NCBI GenBank assembly: GCA_001466705.2
Contig: LATX02000018.1
Location: forward strand, 28,340-92,339
Direction: 5' to 3'
DNA: 64,000 bases
DNA from: Moniliophthora roreri
Taxonomy: Eukaryota; Basidiomycota; Agaricomycetes; Agaricales; Marasmiaceae
The notes beneath the pieces are model-generated. The model was given only the letters and a program-made list of their open reading frames with translations. It searched no databases and had not been told where the DNA came from. Shown here in pieces: positions 9,684-22,065 of this stretch (its first letter is position 1; each line of letters starts with the position of its first letter). The position numbers and the translations under genes were made by a program.

Positions 9684-12393
9684 CTAGCGAGCTTTGCTTT
9701 TTATCCGCGGCCTCAAGTTGTACCGTGAGGTCCCCGATGGAGTTGCATGAGATGTCCCAGACGCCCGCGTACCATGCTGTACGACGCTCGAACCTCGAGG
9801 ACGTCTGGGTCTGGACTGATTCGAGCCAGAAGCTCGCGCCTTGCCTTGTGCTTTGGTCCGAGTCATCGTTTCTTCAACCTCTTCCTCAGCTTCTTCCTCG
9901 GCCTTCTCTGGATCCCTGGTAATTGCGTTAATAATCCGCTCGGCTATTTGCTCTGGGGGAATTAGATCCAACGCTTGACTGAGCTCGTCAAGTTTGACAA
10001 GTGCGACACGGGAAGAGTCAGTTCCGTTAAGAACATCTGGTTCTATATCTTCGATGTCTTTCCCAAGGACTGCGATGACCGGTAAGACCCCATGCGGGCA
10101 AACCTGGGGGCAGATACTGGGAAGCGAGTCCAGAGCGTCTAAAATATCTGAAGATGGTTTGTCGGTGTCCTGGAGACAACGTCAAATAAGGACAGATACC
10201 AGAATGAACGAAAGACTTGCCGGCTCTCGGAAGAGGTTCTCTGCTTGTAGATCAAACGCAGTATCCCGGATTTTGGTAACGATATCCTCGTCTGCTAATG
10301 AATGAAGAACTCGCATGATGGCCCAAAAGCGAGTATTATTCGAAAGTTTGACGATGAAGATAAGGGTAGCGGTACAAAGGCAGTTTACCTACGTCTTACC
10401 ACAGGCCACCACCGCAGAGTAGGTACTGTGTGTATCGGCGAGTGTGGCTGAATAGGTGACAAGCGTCCGGTGGATGTGATCTACGTGCCGTACTGGACTT
10501 TCCATCACACCGTCACCGTCTTGTTTCCGAGCCACGATGTCGGCGTTACGTCTTGACCACGTTGGAATAGGTTTGGAGAGTGCGAGGATCTCCGATACCC
10601 GACGACTTCTACCGAAAACGAGTGCCAGCGCAAACGCTAGATATGCGAGTGGATGTCGTGGTGCCATTCCTGGATCGACGAGATGGTCAATGAAGTACTG
10701 ACAATTGAGTATCGAGGTAGGCGTCTCTCCCTCGTCACCAGAGAACCACGTCACGGCTCGGGCAATGATAAGCGGTTCGTCGACGACAATATGTGAACAC
10801 CGAGAATCGGTGAAACGTCCCATGCCCTCGTTGACCAAGATGATGGCCTCAGCGGAATATCCTGGGTTCGACGAAGAGAGAATGGTATCCATCAAGGCAA
10901 GATGGATGTAGGAACGAAGTCTTCTATCTATGAGGATGATTTGAACACAGGGTTCGTCAGAGAAAGAAATTCACCAACGGACCAAATTTCAACATAATGA
11001 AGTCGAGGCGGGCGAACGGAATGATGTCACTAGGAGGACGAGTGTCATAGTGAACATCGTGCGGAAAGTAGCCAGTCCCCTGGTGAACAACCATATCAAG
11101 GTATGTCGAGGGCTTTGCAAAGCTATGCTCCAACAACACCGCTATGTAGGCGGATGTGAATCGATGCCTAGATGGTATGTGAGATGGGAAAAGCCATTGG
11201 AATTAAATCACGGACCTCCCTCGCAACCAACTCCACAGACGGAGGGGTAACGATGGTGTGACGGCTGGCAAGAGCCCACCTGGGACAAGGCTTTGAATAT
11301 ACTGTTGCTGCAGCTCCGGAGCGTCGAATCCTCCCGTGTTCGAACTGAATATAAAATCCGCCCAGCCCTCGTCATCGAAGTAGCTCTTGGGGATTTTTGT
11401 CCCCGCAACGACAAAAACGTAAGGCAAGCCTCTGAGGTACTCCCGCCATATTTGTAGCATTGCTTTGAGCAGAGGATGATAATCTCCATGGTCGTTCCGA
11501 AACGACCTTTCGCATTTGTTGGCTGCGACATTTGCTTCGTCGAGAACAAGAAAGATAGGCGAATCCTCGGTAACCTCTCCACCTAATATATCCAATATCT
11601 CTTGTGACGTCTGTGCAATGGCATTATCGACAATATTATCATCAACTTCGGCATCCGTAATGGCTTCACAGACTTCAAGAAAGACATCGAAAAGATCTTC
11701 TGAGATACTTGCATCCTGCGTTTGAAGGTTCGGCTGAAGTTGAAAATGAAGCCATAACTTCCGCTCACGATGTCCGTGTGAGCGCGAGCAGTCCAGAAAG
11801 GCCTTGNCACGCGCAGCGTCGGATTCCGGAAGGAGGGCAGGAAATTCAACGAATGCTGAGCGAGTGTCGAGGCGATCTACCATTGTTACTTGAACGTCGG
11901 CAGAGCCGAGTAGTCCAGAGTCAACATGGCATGTGAAGTAAAGCCCCCAATGATCGCAAAGACCTTCAAAGAGAAGGCGAGTCTTGCCGGATCCAGACGT
12001 GTTTAGCAAGAAGCTGGAAAATATTGATTAAGTAGTAAACTGGGAGCATAAGAGAACGCACGTATTCCTTCCACTGAATATATCCTCTTTCCTTCTCTTA
12101 AGATCCATATCATCACTAAATGAGCCAAGACGATGTAAAAGCATCGTAGGAAACTTGAGACCATCTACCTTGGGTATCTTGAGATCGTCGACGAATGTCT
12201 GAGTTTCAGGGGACAGTGTAGTCTCATCGAAATCTGTGGGAGGGGGAGGACTCCAAAATGAGCTGGGCAAGCCACCCTGCGCAAGCTGAGACAGCGATGC
12301 TGAAACAGAATTCAAGAGCGTAACAATGCCCTCTGTTTGACTGTAGCTCCTCCAAGAACTGTCTGGCATATGTTGGCTCGAGAACCTGACCAT
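9684..12393 (-). CDS. Crinkler-like P-loop NTPase (paralogue 2, inverted relative to the gene at 1-2139)
   Basis: Start at the ATG at 12393 (alternative in-frame ATG at 12369). After about 110 residues comes the Walker A loop (LLNTSGSGKTR, about 11985-12012). Then come KLWLHFQLQPN, a Walker B-type strand (IFLVLDEANVAA, about 11530) and a sensor-like strand (YVFVVAGTKIP). After LWSWLRGR an intron leads to a helical middle region (AVLLEHSFAK; then ALAYLAFALALVFGRSRR-type sequence), and the last exon ends in a basic RYNLRPRIK tail. It matches the gene at 1-2139 almost block for block, including 3' flanking DNA. The nuclease position again lacks a clear QxK. An ambiguous base (n) at 11807 falls inside the NTPase part; the frame stays open across it. 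Function is inferred only from family architecture. Confidence 0.65.
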
Positions 12394-13299
12394 GAGGTGT
12401 CAGTCAATATAATATGGGTTTAACTTCAGTGATGTACAAACTGGTATTCGTCCTCGAAATCTTGACCGTACCGAAGTTGAACCAGAACGCGAGCTGCTGT
12501 CACACCCTGTGACACTCTAACGAGTTTTTGACGCGTGCCACGTTTGGCATCTTGTCACAGCGCCGGCGCTCCGGAGTCTCATTGTTACCACCTACGTTCA
12601 TGTCCACCGCTCTCTCCTCCTCTCGTGTCATTGCACACCTTGTCTGGCATCTCAAGAACATTATAAATTGACTATAATGGGACCTGGTGGAATTATAAGG
12701 GATTGGTATGTCTGGAATGCTCTATCTTTCTTCTAATCCTATTAACATGCTTTGAACCTCCCTAGTATGGACTCCTATGCCGTAGGCATGTATAAACTGC
12801 ATCCACGCTTGCTTCACCATCTCCTTATCTCACTTTATCCTCTTCAACATGTCCCTGACACACTGAAGATGCTGAAAGACCCTGCAAGAAGTTCTTACAC
12901 CATTGCCCCAGCAAGCTCTCCCCCCCCTGCTGCTCTCTTATGTCTAGAGCCCATCATGACCTCCCAGATACCACCTTATACACTTCTAGAAGTACTCTAT
13001 CTCCTTGTACAGCTTGCATTGCCCACAGAAGCCCTAGTATTACCACTAATCCAATGTACAGTAGAATAGTCCAAATAAAAGATCTTTTTGATTGATTACT
13101 ACCATTGGTGAGAAAGCTATATGTACTGCACTCACAGTAATTGGGTGTCACTTTGCACACAACGACTCTGAACTTCATGGGATAATGAATGCACTTGCTC
13201 CGGAACGGGTCCGGCGTACTTCCAGCGGGGCAGTCACAGAGCGTGATGGAGGCTACCAAATTTAGGCAGACAACGCTATTCTGGAGTCACTTTCAAGTC
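12394..13299. other. Gene-poor spacer
   Basis: Contains the promoter side of the minus-strand Crinkler-like gene. A plus-strand open frame at 12752-13069 is Leu/Pro-rich, has no recognisable motif and no splice partners I could find, so I do not call it a gene. Pyrimidine-rich sequence near 12600-12660 resembles promoter DNA. Confidence 0.4.
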
Positions 13300-13688
13300 G
13301 CCAACTCTAACGTGGCGGCGGCAAGACGCGAGGTTCGGAATCGATATCTGCTGATAGGTTGCCAGAGGAAGGAAGTTCGGGGGATGCTGAACGGGTTGAA
13401 CGAGATGACAGCCAAATAAGAACCACGCTAGCTCTTCTGCAGACCTTCCATGCGCATACCTCCTTCCAGCTGTCGACGCTGGAATCCTTTCTGCCTGCTC
13501 GCGAGGATCGCGATGGCAGCATTGTGGTGCTCACACCTAAGGATATACTGGTGTTTGAGCTTGGTCCATACAGCTCTGTTGATGAGCGATACCTGGAGTG
13601 GCTAGGAGACGAATATGGAGGAGGTGCATCGGTTTCCATTAAACGGAGTTGGAAGGATCTCTTTGGCATTGTCTTTGGGTATTCCTAG
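13300..13688 (+). CDS. Orphan 3'-terminal exon of an unrecognised protein, possible gene remnant
   Basis: A single open frame from about 13315 to the stop at 13686-13688 encodes a protein-like sequence: Ser/Glu-rich start (GSESISADRLPEEG), then helices (TLALLQTFHAHTSFQLSTLE) and a compact end with SIVVLTPKDILVFELGP, ARYLEWLGDEYGGG-like residues and the last residues WKDLFGIVFGYS. An in-frame stop lies just upstream and no ATG-bearing exon joins it convincingly, so it is either the last exon of a gene whose 5' part is decayed or a short gene starting from an unseen exon. I do not recognise the family. Confidence 0.35.
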
Positions 13689-14130
13689 ATTCCCTTGAGG
13701 AACCGATAGACCTGGACGTTCACCCACTCATGCCGCTCTTTTGTGCTCACACCACGCTCGTTATGATTATGACTCTGAATTCGGTTACTTACCTTTATCC
13801 ATCCTGTCTGTATACGTAGTTATCTGATACCCTGGCATTCGTTCTAACATTTAATACCTCTGTTGGTGTAGACACACTCTTTCTTATCAACGATCACTTA
13901 CTGTGTCAATCCGCTCTGACTTTGTGGTGGGACAAAAGCCTTAGTGCTGCCTCGGGTCTAGGGGCTTTCTGTGGCCTGAGATTCAGATCTTGGCATGCGG
14001 TACCGCGTTCGCGTTCTAGCGCAGGATTGTGCGGCGATAGCGTGGTTAAAGAGCTGAATCCGAAGATTGGGAGTGGAGATTTCCTTCAGACAAATATGCA
14101 ATCACAAGCTTCATTGGGCCTTTAAACTTT
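13689..14130. other. Intergenic spacer between convergent genes
   Basis: No coding signal seen. It separates the 3' ends of a plus-strand fragment and a minus-strand gene and should hold both polyadenylation regions. Confidence 0.4.
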
Positions 14131-15245
14131 TTACAGTTTCGCCTTACTCGTCCACATCTGATCATTCCTCAGCTTATCCATAACATCACAGTGAAACCCG
14201 TCTTTCTCCTTCATCCACCACCCAAACACTCCCCAGTCACCTTCACCTTGAAGAGCACGCTCCAAGAGGACCAAACTGCACGATACGAAGCCAAGAGAGA
14301 TCACGATGCTCTGCGGATGATAATACTGCGAATGAATTGATACCAAAAGAGCCTGAAATTCATCGACCAATCTTGCGACTTCAAGACCCCGAATCTGGGA
14401 CCCTCGAGACGCGGACTCAATAACTCGCATCGCCCACTGTAAGGTGGTCAGATAAACAGGTCCGCAAGTCAAGTGGTGTTCCTCACCTGGATGTAACAAT
14501 CTACTGTCCGACGATCGTACAAGGCAGCTACGACCGGAGATGCCTGGCTCCCATTCAACCTCTGGACAAGGTCATCTCGTATGGATCTATAGAGGGACAA
14601 TCAGTAATAGCAACTTCCCATAGGAATGGCGGCCACTCTACCTTCCTATCTCAATTTCGTTTCCGTAGCCGAGGCCATTCATAGCTCTGATCCCATCTTC
14701 AAGTGCTGATGGCACTAGAAGAGTACCAAAAGCGTCCAGAATAGGTTCCACGAGTCGCAATCTGGTTTCAGACTGGTCTTTGGCAAGTGACGATGTATTA
14801 GCATACGTCCAATCACTAAGTACTCGACGGAGAAGATCCGCCCGAGTGAGAGCTGCGACATGTATGGGAATATCTTGTAGTAAAGAGGAAGGGCGATAGG
14901 CCTCTCTGCGGATGGGAGCATAAGATCTGGTTATGTGAAGGAATTCGTGGAGGCTTTTGACGCAATGTTTGGCTGCAAGGAGTCGAGGATAAGGGGGGTG
15001 AAGGGTAGATTCCGGCGATGAGCGGGTTACATGGAAGTCTGGCTGTAGTTTCCCTAACAAAACTGGACCGTATTGGCTAGCACCGAAGCTCTGTAAAGAC
15101 ATGAACGTTCGATCCCTAATTCGCTTCTTTACAAATGGATGAGAACTTGCCTGTTGTACTGCCTGTTGTGAATCCATACTCTCTTCGATGTGCTCGTGGA
15201 TGGTCAACGTCATGATGTAAAACATGCACAGCTCTACACTTGCTT
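14131..15245 (-). CDS. Unrecognised helical protein
   Basis: Three or more exons on the minus strand. The largest (about 14640-15245) contains MTLTIHEHIEESMDSQQAV, then FVKKRIRDRTFMSLQSFGAS, AAKHCVKSLHEFLHITRSYA and a long helical stretch to AMNGLGYGNEIEIGR. A middle exon (about 14490-14585) reads IRDDLVQRLNGSQASPVVAALYDRR. The last (14131 to about 14440) reads WAMRVIESASRGSQIRG and ends WMKEKDGFHCDVMDKLRNDQ. Introns have normal GT..AG ends. More 5' exons may exist: an open segment with DPELRSRTLAIDFGDVQD lies near 15300-15375 on the same strand. No domain, signal peptide or membrane segment is evident. Frame conservation over three exons supports a real gene. Confidence 0.5.
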
Positions 15246-15375
15246 TCAAGACTATTCTTGCCTAGACTATTTTAAGGCACTTGAGGGGCAAGGGATGTAT
15301 CATGTGCATCCTGGACGTCTCCAAAATCAATGGCAAGGGTCCTTGACCGTAATTCTGGATCGTCTATGTATTGGC

Positions 15376-17516
15376 AGACGACTTACGAGCACTTTCGCGA
15401 TCTTGGAAGCCATCCCAGCGACTCGGAGGCACGAGAGGAGAAACATTCTGGACAGCTTGGGACAGCCTGGGGATACTACGGTGGCCTTGAGGTTTTCACG
15501 AGGTTCCCACGCTTGCTTTTTCCGGTACGTCCATCGCTGCAACTGTTCATGGCTTTCAAAATTGATATTACGGGCAGAAACCTATCTTTGTGTTGCTTTC
15601 AATATGCTAGGAATCATCTACAAAGCTGGAAATACCATCACTCCTTCAGAACATCGATGTGTAAAACCTCAAGAAGGCCGTCGCTGAATCTGACCCGTCA
15701 CCCGTGGTCAATTGTTCAGTTCATTTTTAGTGTTCTCCTGCCGTTTGCCTGCAGGCAGGCAATTGTGTGGTATACCTTCAATCTCATCGGCATCGATAAG
15801 TTAATTTTCTGGTGTTAAGTAGCTCTAGCGATCTCAACGCCAAGAGGTATTCTGGATTCTTGGTAGGTTTGCCTGCCGCATTGACATCCCTTGTCTCGTA
15901 TATTACTTCTTAGGAGGTGCGTATCGCACTTTGTACTTTCTTCTTCTGATTATGTGCACATCCGTTCTTCCCAGAAACTGACACAAGTAGAAAGAACCCT
16001 GGACGAAGTACGTCAAGTCAGCATTCCTCGAACAAATTACTGCCGCAATGCTGAGTAGAAGCGCCCAAAGGATTGGAATGTGATGCCGTCTACTATTTAT
16101 GGTTCCTCAGACGCTGTGAAGTTGTGAGTCTCTTCAAATACGTGCAGCAGCACACGCATGGCGTCACTCCATATGAGCTATAATGGTACGAGCAGAGCCA
16201 CAACCGTCGAAACTCCGTCGCGGATGACGCGATTTTTCATCTTCCTGTTCTCGCACTTGTCGCACAGCCTTGCACGCTTAAAAAAACGCGCAACCTGCGG
16301 ACAATAATGAAATGGACATATTCGTGATCTGTCAGGTCGCCGGTACTGCATGATCATACACAATAATTCCAATTACACCCATCTATCCGCTATCTGCTAT
16401 CTTACTATCCTGGGGAAGAGGTTGCTCCAGATTCACTCAGGATTTACCTTGACGATATATGGGAGTGGGGAATTGGTGGGAAGCGATTTTAGCTCACTGT
16501 ATAGATAGCCCCAAGACAGCCTTACATCACTATTACCTTTTCAGGTCTACCTCCCATGGTTATGGTGCGGGGTTCCCATGTCCCGTCTCAAAGCAGCACA
16601 TGCCATATTCACGCAGTACCTGTGCTGGGGACAGCCGACCACTTGTATCATGTACGGTCGGTTACCGCGTTACTATACCTGCTTAGGTTGTACTTGTTAC
16701 AGTTGTGTTACAGTAGAGATCATCAGAAGTTTCGTGATGCGTTTTGATGGGTGGATGTCCTCGGAGGACGCGTCGATTGTTTCGTATCCTCTGTTTTGGA
16801 CACTCGGTGAGCTCTAGGTGGAAGAGTTCATGGAACCACTTATTCTTATCCTTGCATGGCCTAGACTCTCATGCCGGTGGCGGATTCGAATCCTGCTCTC
16901 AGGGAGCCTTCAGAAATCCTTCAGAACTTCAGAAACTACCTGGGCGTGGGAGCATCCCTCGGTTATATCACGCGCTTGGTTTTCTGACTTTCACTTTCAC
17001 TTCGTTTATCGTTTGGGTCACAACTGGGACTTCGTCGCTTCAGGGTATACGCGACTTATACGCGACTCGACCCAATATGAAAGCGAGTGCTTCCAAGGTC
17101 TTGGTACATTGACATGAGGTATTGAAGACTCCGACCCAGTAATCGGTCTCCGAGGTTCCACTACTTTCCCCGATGACTTGCCTTCCCAAGCAGGCCCAGA
17201 ACCATCAATATATCGTGTTCTTGAGACCGAAATGGCGCGGCGGATTTTGTTGGGAGATCTCGGGATGATGGTTATGAATGTAATGAATCGGGAAGCGTGT
17301 TCGAAGCAAACGGTGATTGTTTCTGGTAAGGGTCACCGTGTTACTTTCATCGCATATCATGATCGTCACATAGAACCCAAGAATCACAAGTACGACCAGG
17401 GGTTGGCCTGCTATAGGTAAGCTCTATTTCACCTGGCTGCGCTCGGTAACATCGACCTGATTCTTACCTTTTTACAGTGCCAAGGTCGCCTTCAGTCGTT
17501 TCCTCCTTGTCCCAAT
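15376..17516. other. Long gene-poor interval
   Basis: About 2.1 kb in which several open frames occur on both strands but none has a recognisable motif or coherent splice chain. It contains a perfect inverted repeat (TTGCCTGC-AG-GCAGGCAA, 15745-15762) whose arm recurs near 15868. A B-box-like string GATTCGAATCC lies near 16889-16899 without a matching cloverleaf. The right end holds the promoter of the monocarboxylate-type transporter gene. Confidence 0.4.
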
Positions 17517-19635
17517 ATGTCAACTAACGAAAGCAAAAATTCCTCACCTCCTGGAACAATCGCCCACGAGAAGATCCTGCCGTCTCCAGATCCTTCTCAT
17601 GCAGAGCCTGCACAACCTTTAGATGGAGGTGTTCGAGCTTGGTCAACTGTAGCGGGCTCGTCAGTGGATACCCCTCAACGTTGTTACTGGCACTGACGAA
17701 CTTTGCCTTCAGCTGGTTCTTACTGTTTGGTACCCTCGGGTACGCCTTTCATTTCGATGACGCGCTCCTCGGAATTAACTGACCCACGATTGGCGTAGGT
17801 ACCTTTACTCCTATGGCGTTTATCAAGGTTTGCAATTCTAGGTTGCTGCGTAAAAGACGACGTTTATCGTGCTCCAGACTACTACACGCGTTTCTACCTC
17901 CTTTCCTCTAACACGAGCAGCATTTCGTGCGTCCATGTGCTGTCAACATGCCGCTTGCTAACTATAACTAATGAATTTACTTCATTTTCAGATGGATGGG
18001 AAGCGTGCAATTAGCACTGCCTTATCTACTAGGCATTCCAATGGGAAAATTATTCGACGCTGGCTACATTCATTCCGTTCTTGCTGCTGGATCAACTCTG
18101 TTTGTTTTCTCGTGCGCCTACTCCTCCTTTGCATCGCTCTGGCCCTTATCTATACCCTAGACTATTCATGGTCTCGCTAGCCAAGCCCAACCATTACTAT
18201 CAAGTATGTGATTGAAAAGATATCAGTGTCGCAAAGGCTAAAAGGTCTTTCTAGCTCTTCTTAAGCCAGGGGATTGGGATGGGGCTGGGAGTTGGCTGTG
18301 TGCAATTACACTCAACCACTATAGTTAGCCGACACTTCCTTCGCCGAAGGGCGTTTGCATATGGCATCGCTTTGACTGGAGCGTCTGTCGGAAGTCTTGT
18401 ATACCCTATTAGTAAGTGAACTCTCGTTACATACTATCCGTGGGCTCACAGATTCTATACTAGTGTTGAAGTAAGTCCTTATTGTATAGTCCTCCAGGCT
18501 CATTCAATTCTCACTTCATCAACAAGCCGTCTAATCTATTCTATCGGCTTTGGACCGGCTGTCCGTGCATCGGCGGGCCTTGTAGCTGGTTGCGTCTTGC
18601 TCGGAAACATCCTCGTAAAATCACCCGCCATCCAGCCTTCTAGAAACCAATCGTCGCCCGCCTACCGTACTTGGTTAAAGGATCCCGCTTACATGCTATT
18701 TACTACTGGGTGAGTCTTTGACATGACAATCTTTGCTCTTCTTCTGATCTTGTCGATCAGAACTTTCGTTGCATTTTTTGGATTTTATTTTCCCAGTAAG
18801 CTACTTCTCGGTCGTTCTGGGCTTCACTCATCAAGGGTTGCAAGTTGTCTATCTTCAGTTGTACGCTATGGAGAAACGCATCAACACAACATTAGCCTTT
18901 TATTCGGTGCGCCTTTGATAGGCATCTATTTATCCTTGTGCCTTACAACATACCCCTTGTTTCATATAGCTCTCAATTCTCAATGGGTCTAGCATCTTCG
19001 GAAGACTGATTGCAAACTATACGGCAGACCATCTTGGGCTGTGGAATATCCAAATTCCTTGTACCTTCCTCACGGCAATACTTATCTGGCTTGTTCTTGC
19101 GATGTAAGTTTTGCATTTTGAATTTGGAGGCCGTTCTGATCGCCCTCCCCAGTAAAAACCCCGCGTCGCTCGTCGTCGTCGCTGCACTGTACGGTCTGAT
19201 CTCCGGTGCATGTCAGTCTGTCGTTTGGTGTCACTCCGGTGATCATTTCTTGACGTTGCAATCATAAAGGGCTATCGTTATGCATGGTAGGGACCGCAGC
19301 TATTGCCAATCTGAAGTCGGGTACGCCGAATACCTTCATGCCCGATCATTGTTATTCAATGTTAACTTCTTTCGACCCAGTGTACGGACGGGAGGAACAG
19401 TGGGACTTGTTGGCGTTGCTGTCCTATTCTCTGCTCCTTTACAGGGAGGCGTACTTGGGCCTGATAACTCCTGGGTACGGTCGGTCGCAGTATCAGCAGT
19501 AAGTCTCCAATCCTAATCAGCGCTCTGCAAACTGAATTCTGATCTTTGCTGTAGTCCTTTATGCTCGTCGGAGCCGTCTTGACGTTAGGAGCAGGGTATT
19601 GTTTACGGACGGGAAGACGAGGTCCAAGTTCATGA
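17517..19635 (+). CDS. MFS transporter, monocarboxylate (MCT-like) type
   Basis: Start ATG at 17517, stop TGA at 19633-19635, roughly ten introns, about 450-480 residues. The cytosolic start is hydrophilic. The motifs then follow family order: VRAWSTVAGSWFLLFGTLGY (first membrane helix), YLYSYGVYQDYYTRFYL, WMGSVQLALPYLLGIPMGKLFD, FLSQGIGMGLGVG, a central HFLRRRAFAYGIALTGASVG stretch, then GFGPAVRASAGLVAG. After the loop: WLKDPAYMLFT, FVAFFGFYFP, SVFGRLIANYTADHLG, LYGLISGAFVSL-like sequence and a last helix ending GYCLRTGRRGPSS. This is the standard plan of fungal MCT-family proton symporters, plasma membrane or internal. The substrate cannot be read from sequence. I saw no frame break in the exons I could join. 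Confidence 0.8.
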
Positions 19636-20268
19636 GTTTATGAGATTGAGGATTCATAGACAGTTAATAGACAGTAGAGGTATTTTCGCTAGTCAAGCAA
19701 TTACATTCCTTGTCGCAAACCACGTATATATAGTATGGTACTTCGTGCTCCGCTTTCTCCTCGCTGCGTCTCTGAAAGCTTGGCGAACGGGCGGGATGGC
19801 AGACGCACCTTTAGAGCATGTCCGCAAAGAAGTCTGCGTCGGGTCTACAGACTGTTTAGGTCCTCGGAAGACGCCCAACGATCCGAGGTCAATATTCGAT
19901 CGTGATTGATTTACGATGATCATTCTTCCCGCCCTAAACATTTGTAACTCCTCGAACATCGGCATCCTCGTTTCTACTGGGATATGCCGAGAAGAAGTTC
20001 CTGCCTATCCAAATCCCATCCCCACCGGACGTGGTGTATGATAATAGATCATTCCAGAACTTCAGCTTCCAATGCAACCGTATCTTGGAAGTTTTCCAGT
20101 GACATCTCACTTAGACCTGGGGTAGAGCGACATATGGGTTCTCCCCCTTTACATGTTATGTACTTGATCCCTCTATTTCCGCTGTCAAATTTCCACTGTC
20201 AACTCACACCAACTCTCAATATACATACGATACCGCATCAAAACATACCGCTCGCCCAAGGTCCGGTT
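19636..20268. other. Spacer between convergent transporter and PLC genes
   Basis: No coding exon recognised. Open frames on both strands at 19640-19965 have no motif. It should contain both 3' UTRs. Confidence 0.4.
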
Positions 20269-22065
20269 CTACTCGACAAGGTTCACTTCAAACTTGACCA
20301 ATAATAAACCGCCTGAAGCCTTTCCATGCATACGCAACATTCTCACAATCTTCCAGCCCTGTTGAAGGTACTGTATACGTCCAACGAAGAACGACAGGAG
20401 ATCGTCCTTCCCAAACTCGTCCTCCTTGGCTACAATTCTATTGGGGTGTCAATTGGTCAAACTCACACCGAAGGGTGAATGATGAGGCATACCTAAGAAA
20501 AGCCAAGTCGTCCTCCTCAAACTCCCATTCAAATCGTTGGTTCCACATCACATCGCTCCCCACTCCTAATACGTCCTTGGTTCTGACTGACTTCGATTTC
20601 CATTCTTGCTTCTGTTCAGCGTGGTAGAGTTTCGCAGAAATGTAAGTTTTGAAACTGGCACCTTCTTTGTCACTCGGGCACGGTACTACAAGTGACGTAT
20701 CAGCATAGTTCATGACGTTGTGAAGTTACGCTCACATCCACTAATACCGGCCACCTCACAGCTGAACCTCACACGCTTCCTCGGATCTTCTGAGTTCCTT
20801 AGCCCTCTCATATGAGGTGGCTTTAGAACCCAACCTCCGGTACCAATGAACATTGCCTCGTTGAACTGCATCCCTTTATCAAACTTTTGCCAGTTCAACG
20901 AAACAACTTGGGATCCGCTTCGCCAAAATTTGACAATGTTCATGTTGCTGGACGTGATGCGTAGCCCATTTGGGTAAACACGACGGAGATGTCTTGTCGC
21001 ATTATGGATGAGGTGATGAAGGAAGTCTGGAAGAAGCTTGCCCAGGCCAGGTTCGGAAATGTTAATAAGGATATTGCGGGGGTCGGTTAGATCTAAATCA
21101 GTAGTTATCTTGGAACACTGTATATTGACGATGTACGCGGAAGATAACACACCTTGCTGTAGCCAACCTGGTGTAGGTTTCATACTCCGTGCGTAAAGGC
21201 CCAATTCGGCCAGCTCAACTGAGATTTTGCCTCTGCCCTCGTGTTCAACGTCCGGCCTCGGTACCTCGTCATCATCGTTTGGTTCATCATCCGAGGACGA
21301 AGAAGATGATGACGACACTTGGTCGGCATCCGGAGGATAATACTCGACCATAAGCAGAATCCTTCCGCGTAAATCCCTAGGCGACACATGGTCTCTGTTA
21401 ATATGCTCGAGCTGCTTCTCAACAAGTTTGTCTCCCCATGCCTCCTTCATAATCCTGATCATCTCCGGTTGGCCTTCTGCCGTGACATGGCACTCCAAAC
21501 TAACAAAAACAGGCCAGTCTCCCGGGTGTACGGAGTCACCTATAGCTACGCAGACACTCTCGAAAGTGACGCTTTTGCTAAAGGTGTGCCCGTGGGTGAC
21601 GATTGGACCTTTTGAACTGGGCCATACGTCAATTTCAACGCAACGCCCGTTTCGGGATATAACGTGCGCGTAGGAAGCAGCTGACGAGCGACCGACCAGT
21701 TGGCGGCAGAGGAGGTAAGTGTTATGTGATGATCTAGATTAATTTCAGCCTGATACCTGGTACTGATGGCCTTTTTTTTGACGTACGAGATGAAATAATG
21801 TGTCAGAGGGTGTGAATCGTCAATTTCGGGTACCGATAATACTGGAGTTTGTACAACTTCTTCTGGCGACTTTTCGTCCTCAGTCAGTGACCTATTCTTT
21901 GGGGGAATTGCGCCCTGTACGTACCAATCCCCTAGATCTGATGAATTCCTCCATGTCAGGGCTAATTCGAGCGTGTTCAACAGGTGGAACGAGATTGTGA
22001 ATTGTGTCGACACGAAACTGATCTTCAAGCTGGTCTTGCCATTCTTCATCTTGAGTATCGGCCAT
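20269..22065 (-). CDS. Phosphoinositide-specific phospholipase C, small X-Y-C2 form
   Basis: Start ATG at 22065 ([16 protein letters not shown]), stop at 20269-20271, about seven exons, around 480 residues. The X box has HPLTHYFIS, then [30 protein letters not shown] and VTHGHTFSK. The His and Asn of SHN, the Glu and Asp of EIDVW and the second His of HGHT, which are the catalytic and Ca-binding residues of PI-PLC, are all present. An acidic Ser/Asp linker (about 21260-21320) joins X to the Y box ([58 protein letters not shown]). A C2 domain follows ([45 protein letters not shown]). No PH domain and no clear EF hands are visible. It should hydrolyse PIP2 to IP3 and diacylglycerol. Confidence 0.88.

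Noticed and set aside
12752..13069. Plus-strand open frame of about 105 residues
   Set aside because: Leu/Pro-rich composition, no motif, no splice partner; likely chance.
15330..15818. Overlapping plus-strand open frames of about 160 residues
   Set aside because: No domain or codon signal; they overlap a better minus-strand exon candidate near 15300-15375.
16820..16905. B-box-like string GATTCGAATCC suggesting a tRNA
   Set aside because: No A box at proper distance, no acceptor stem and no anticodon stem could be formed.
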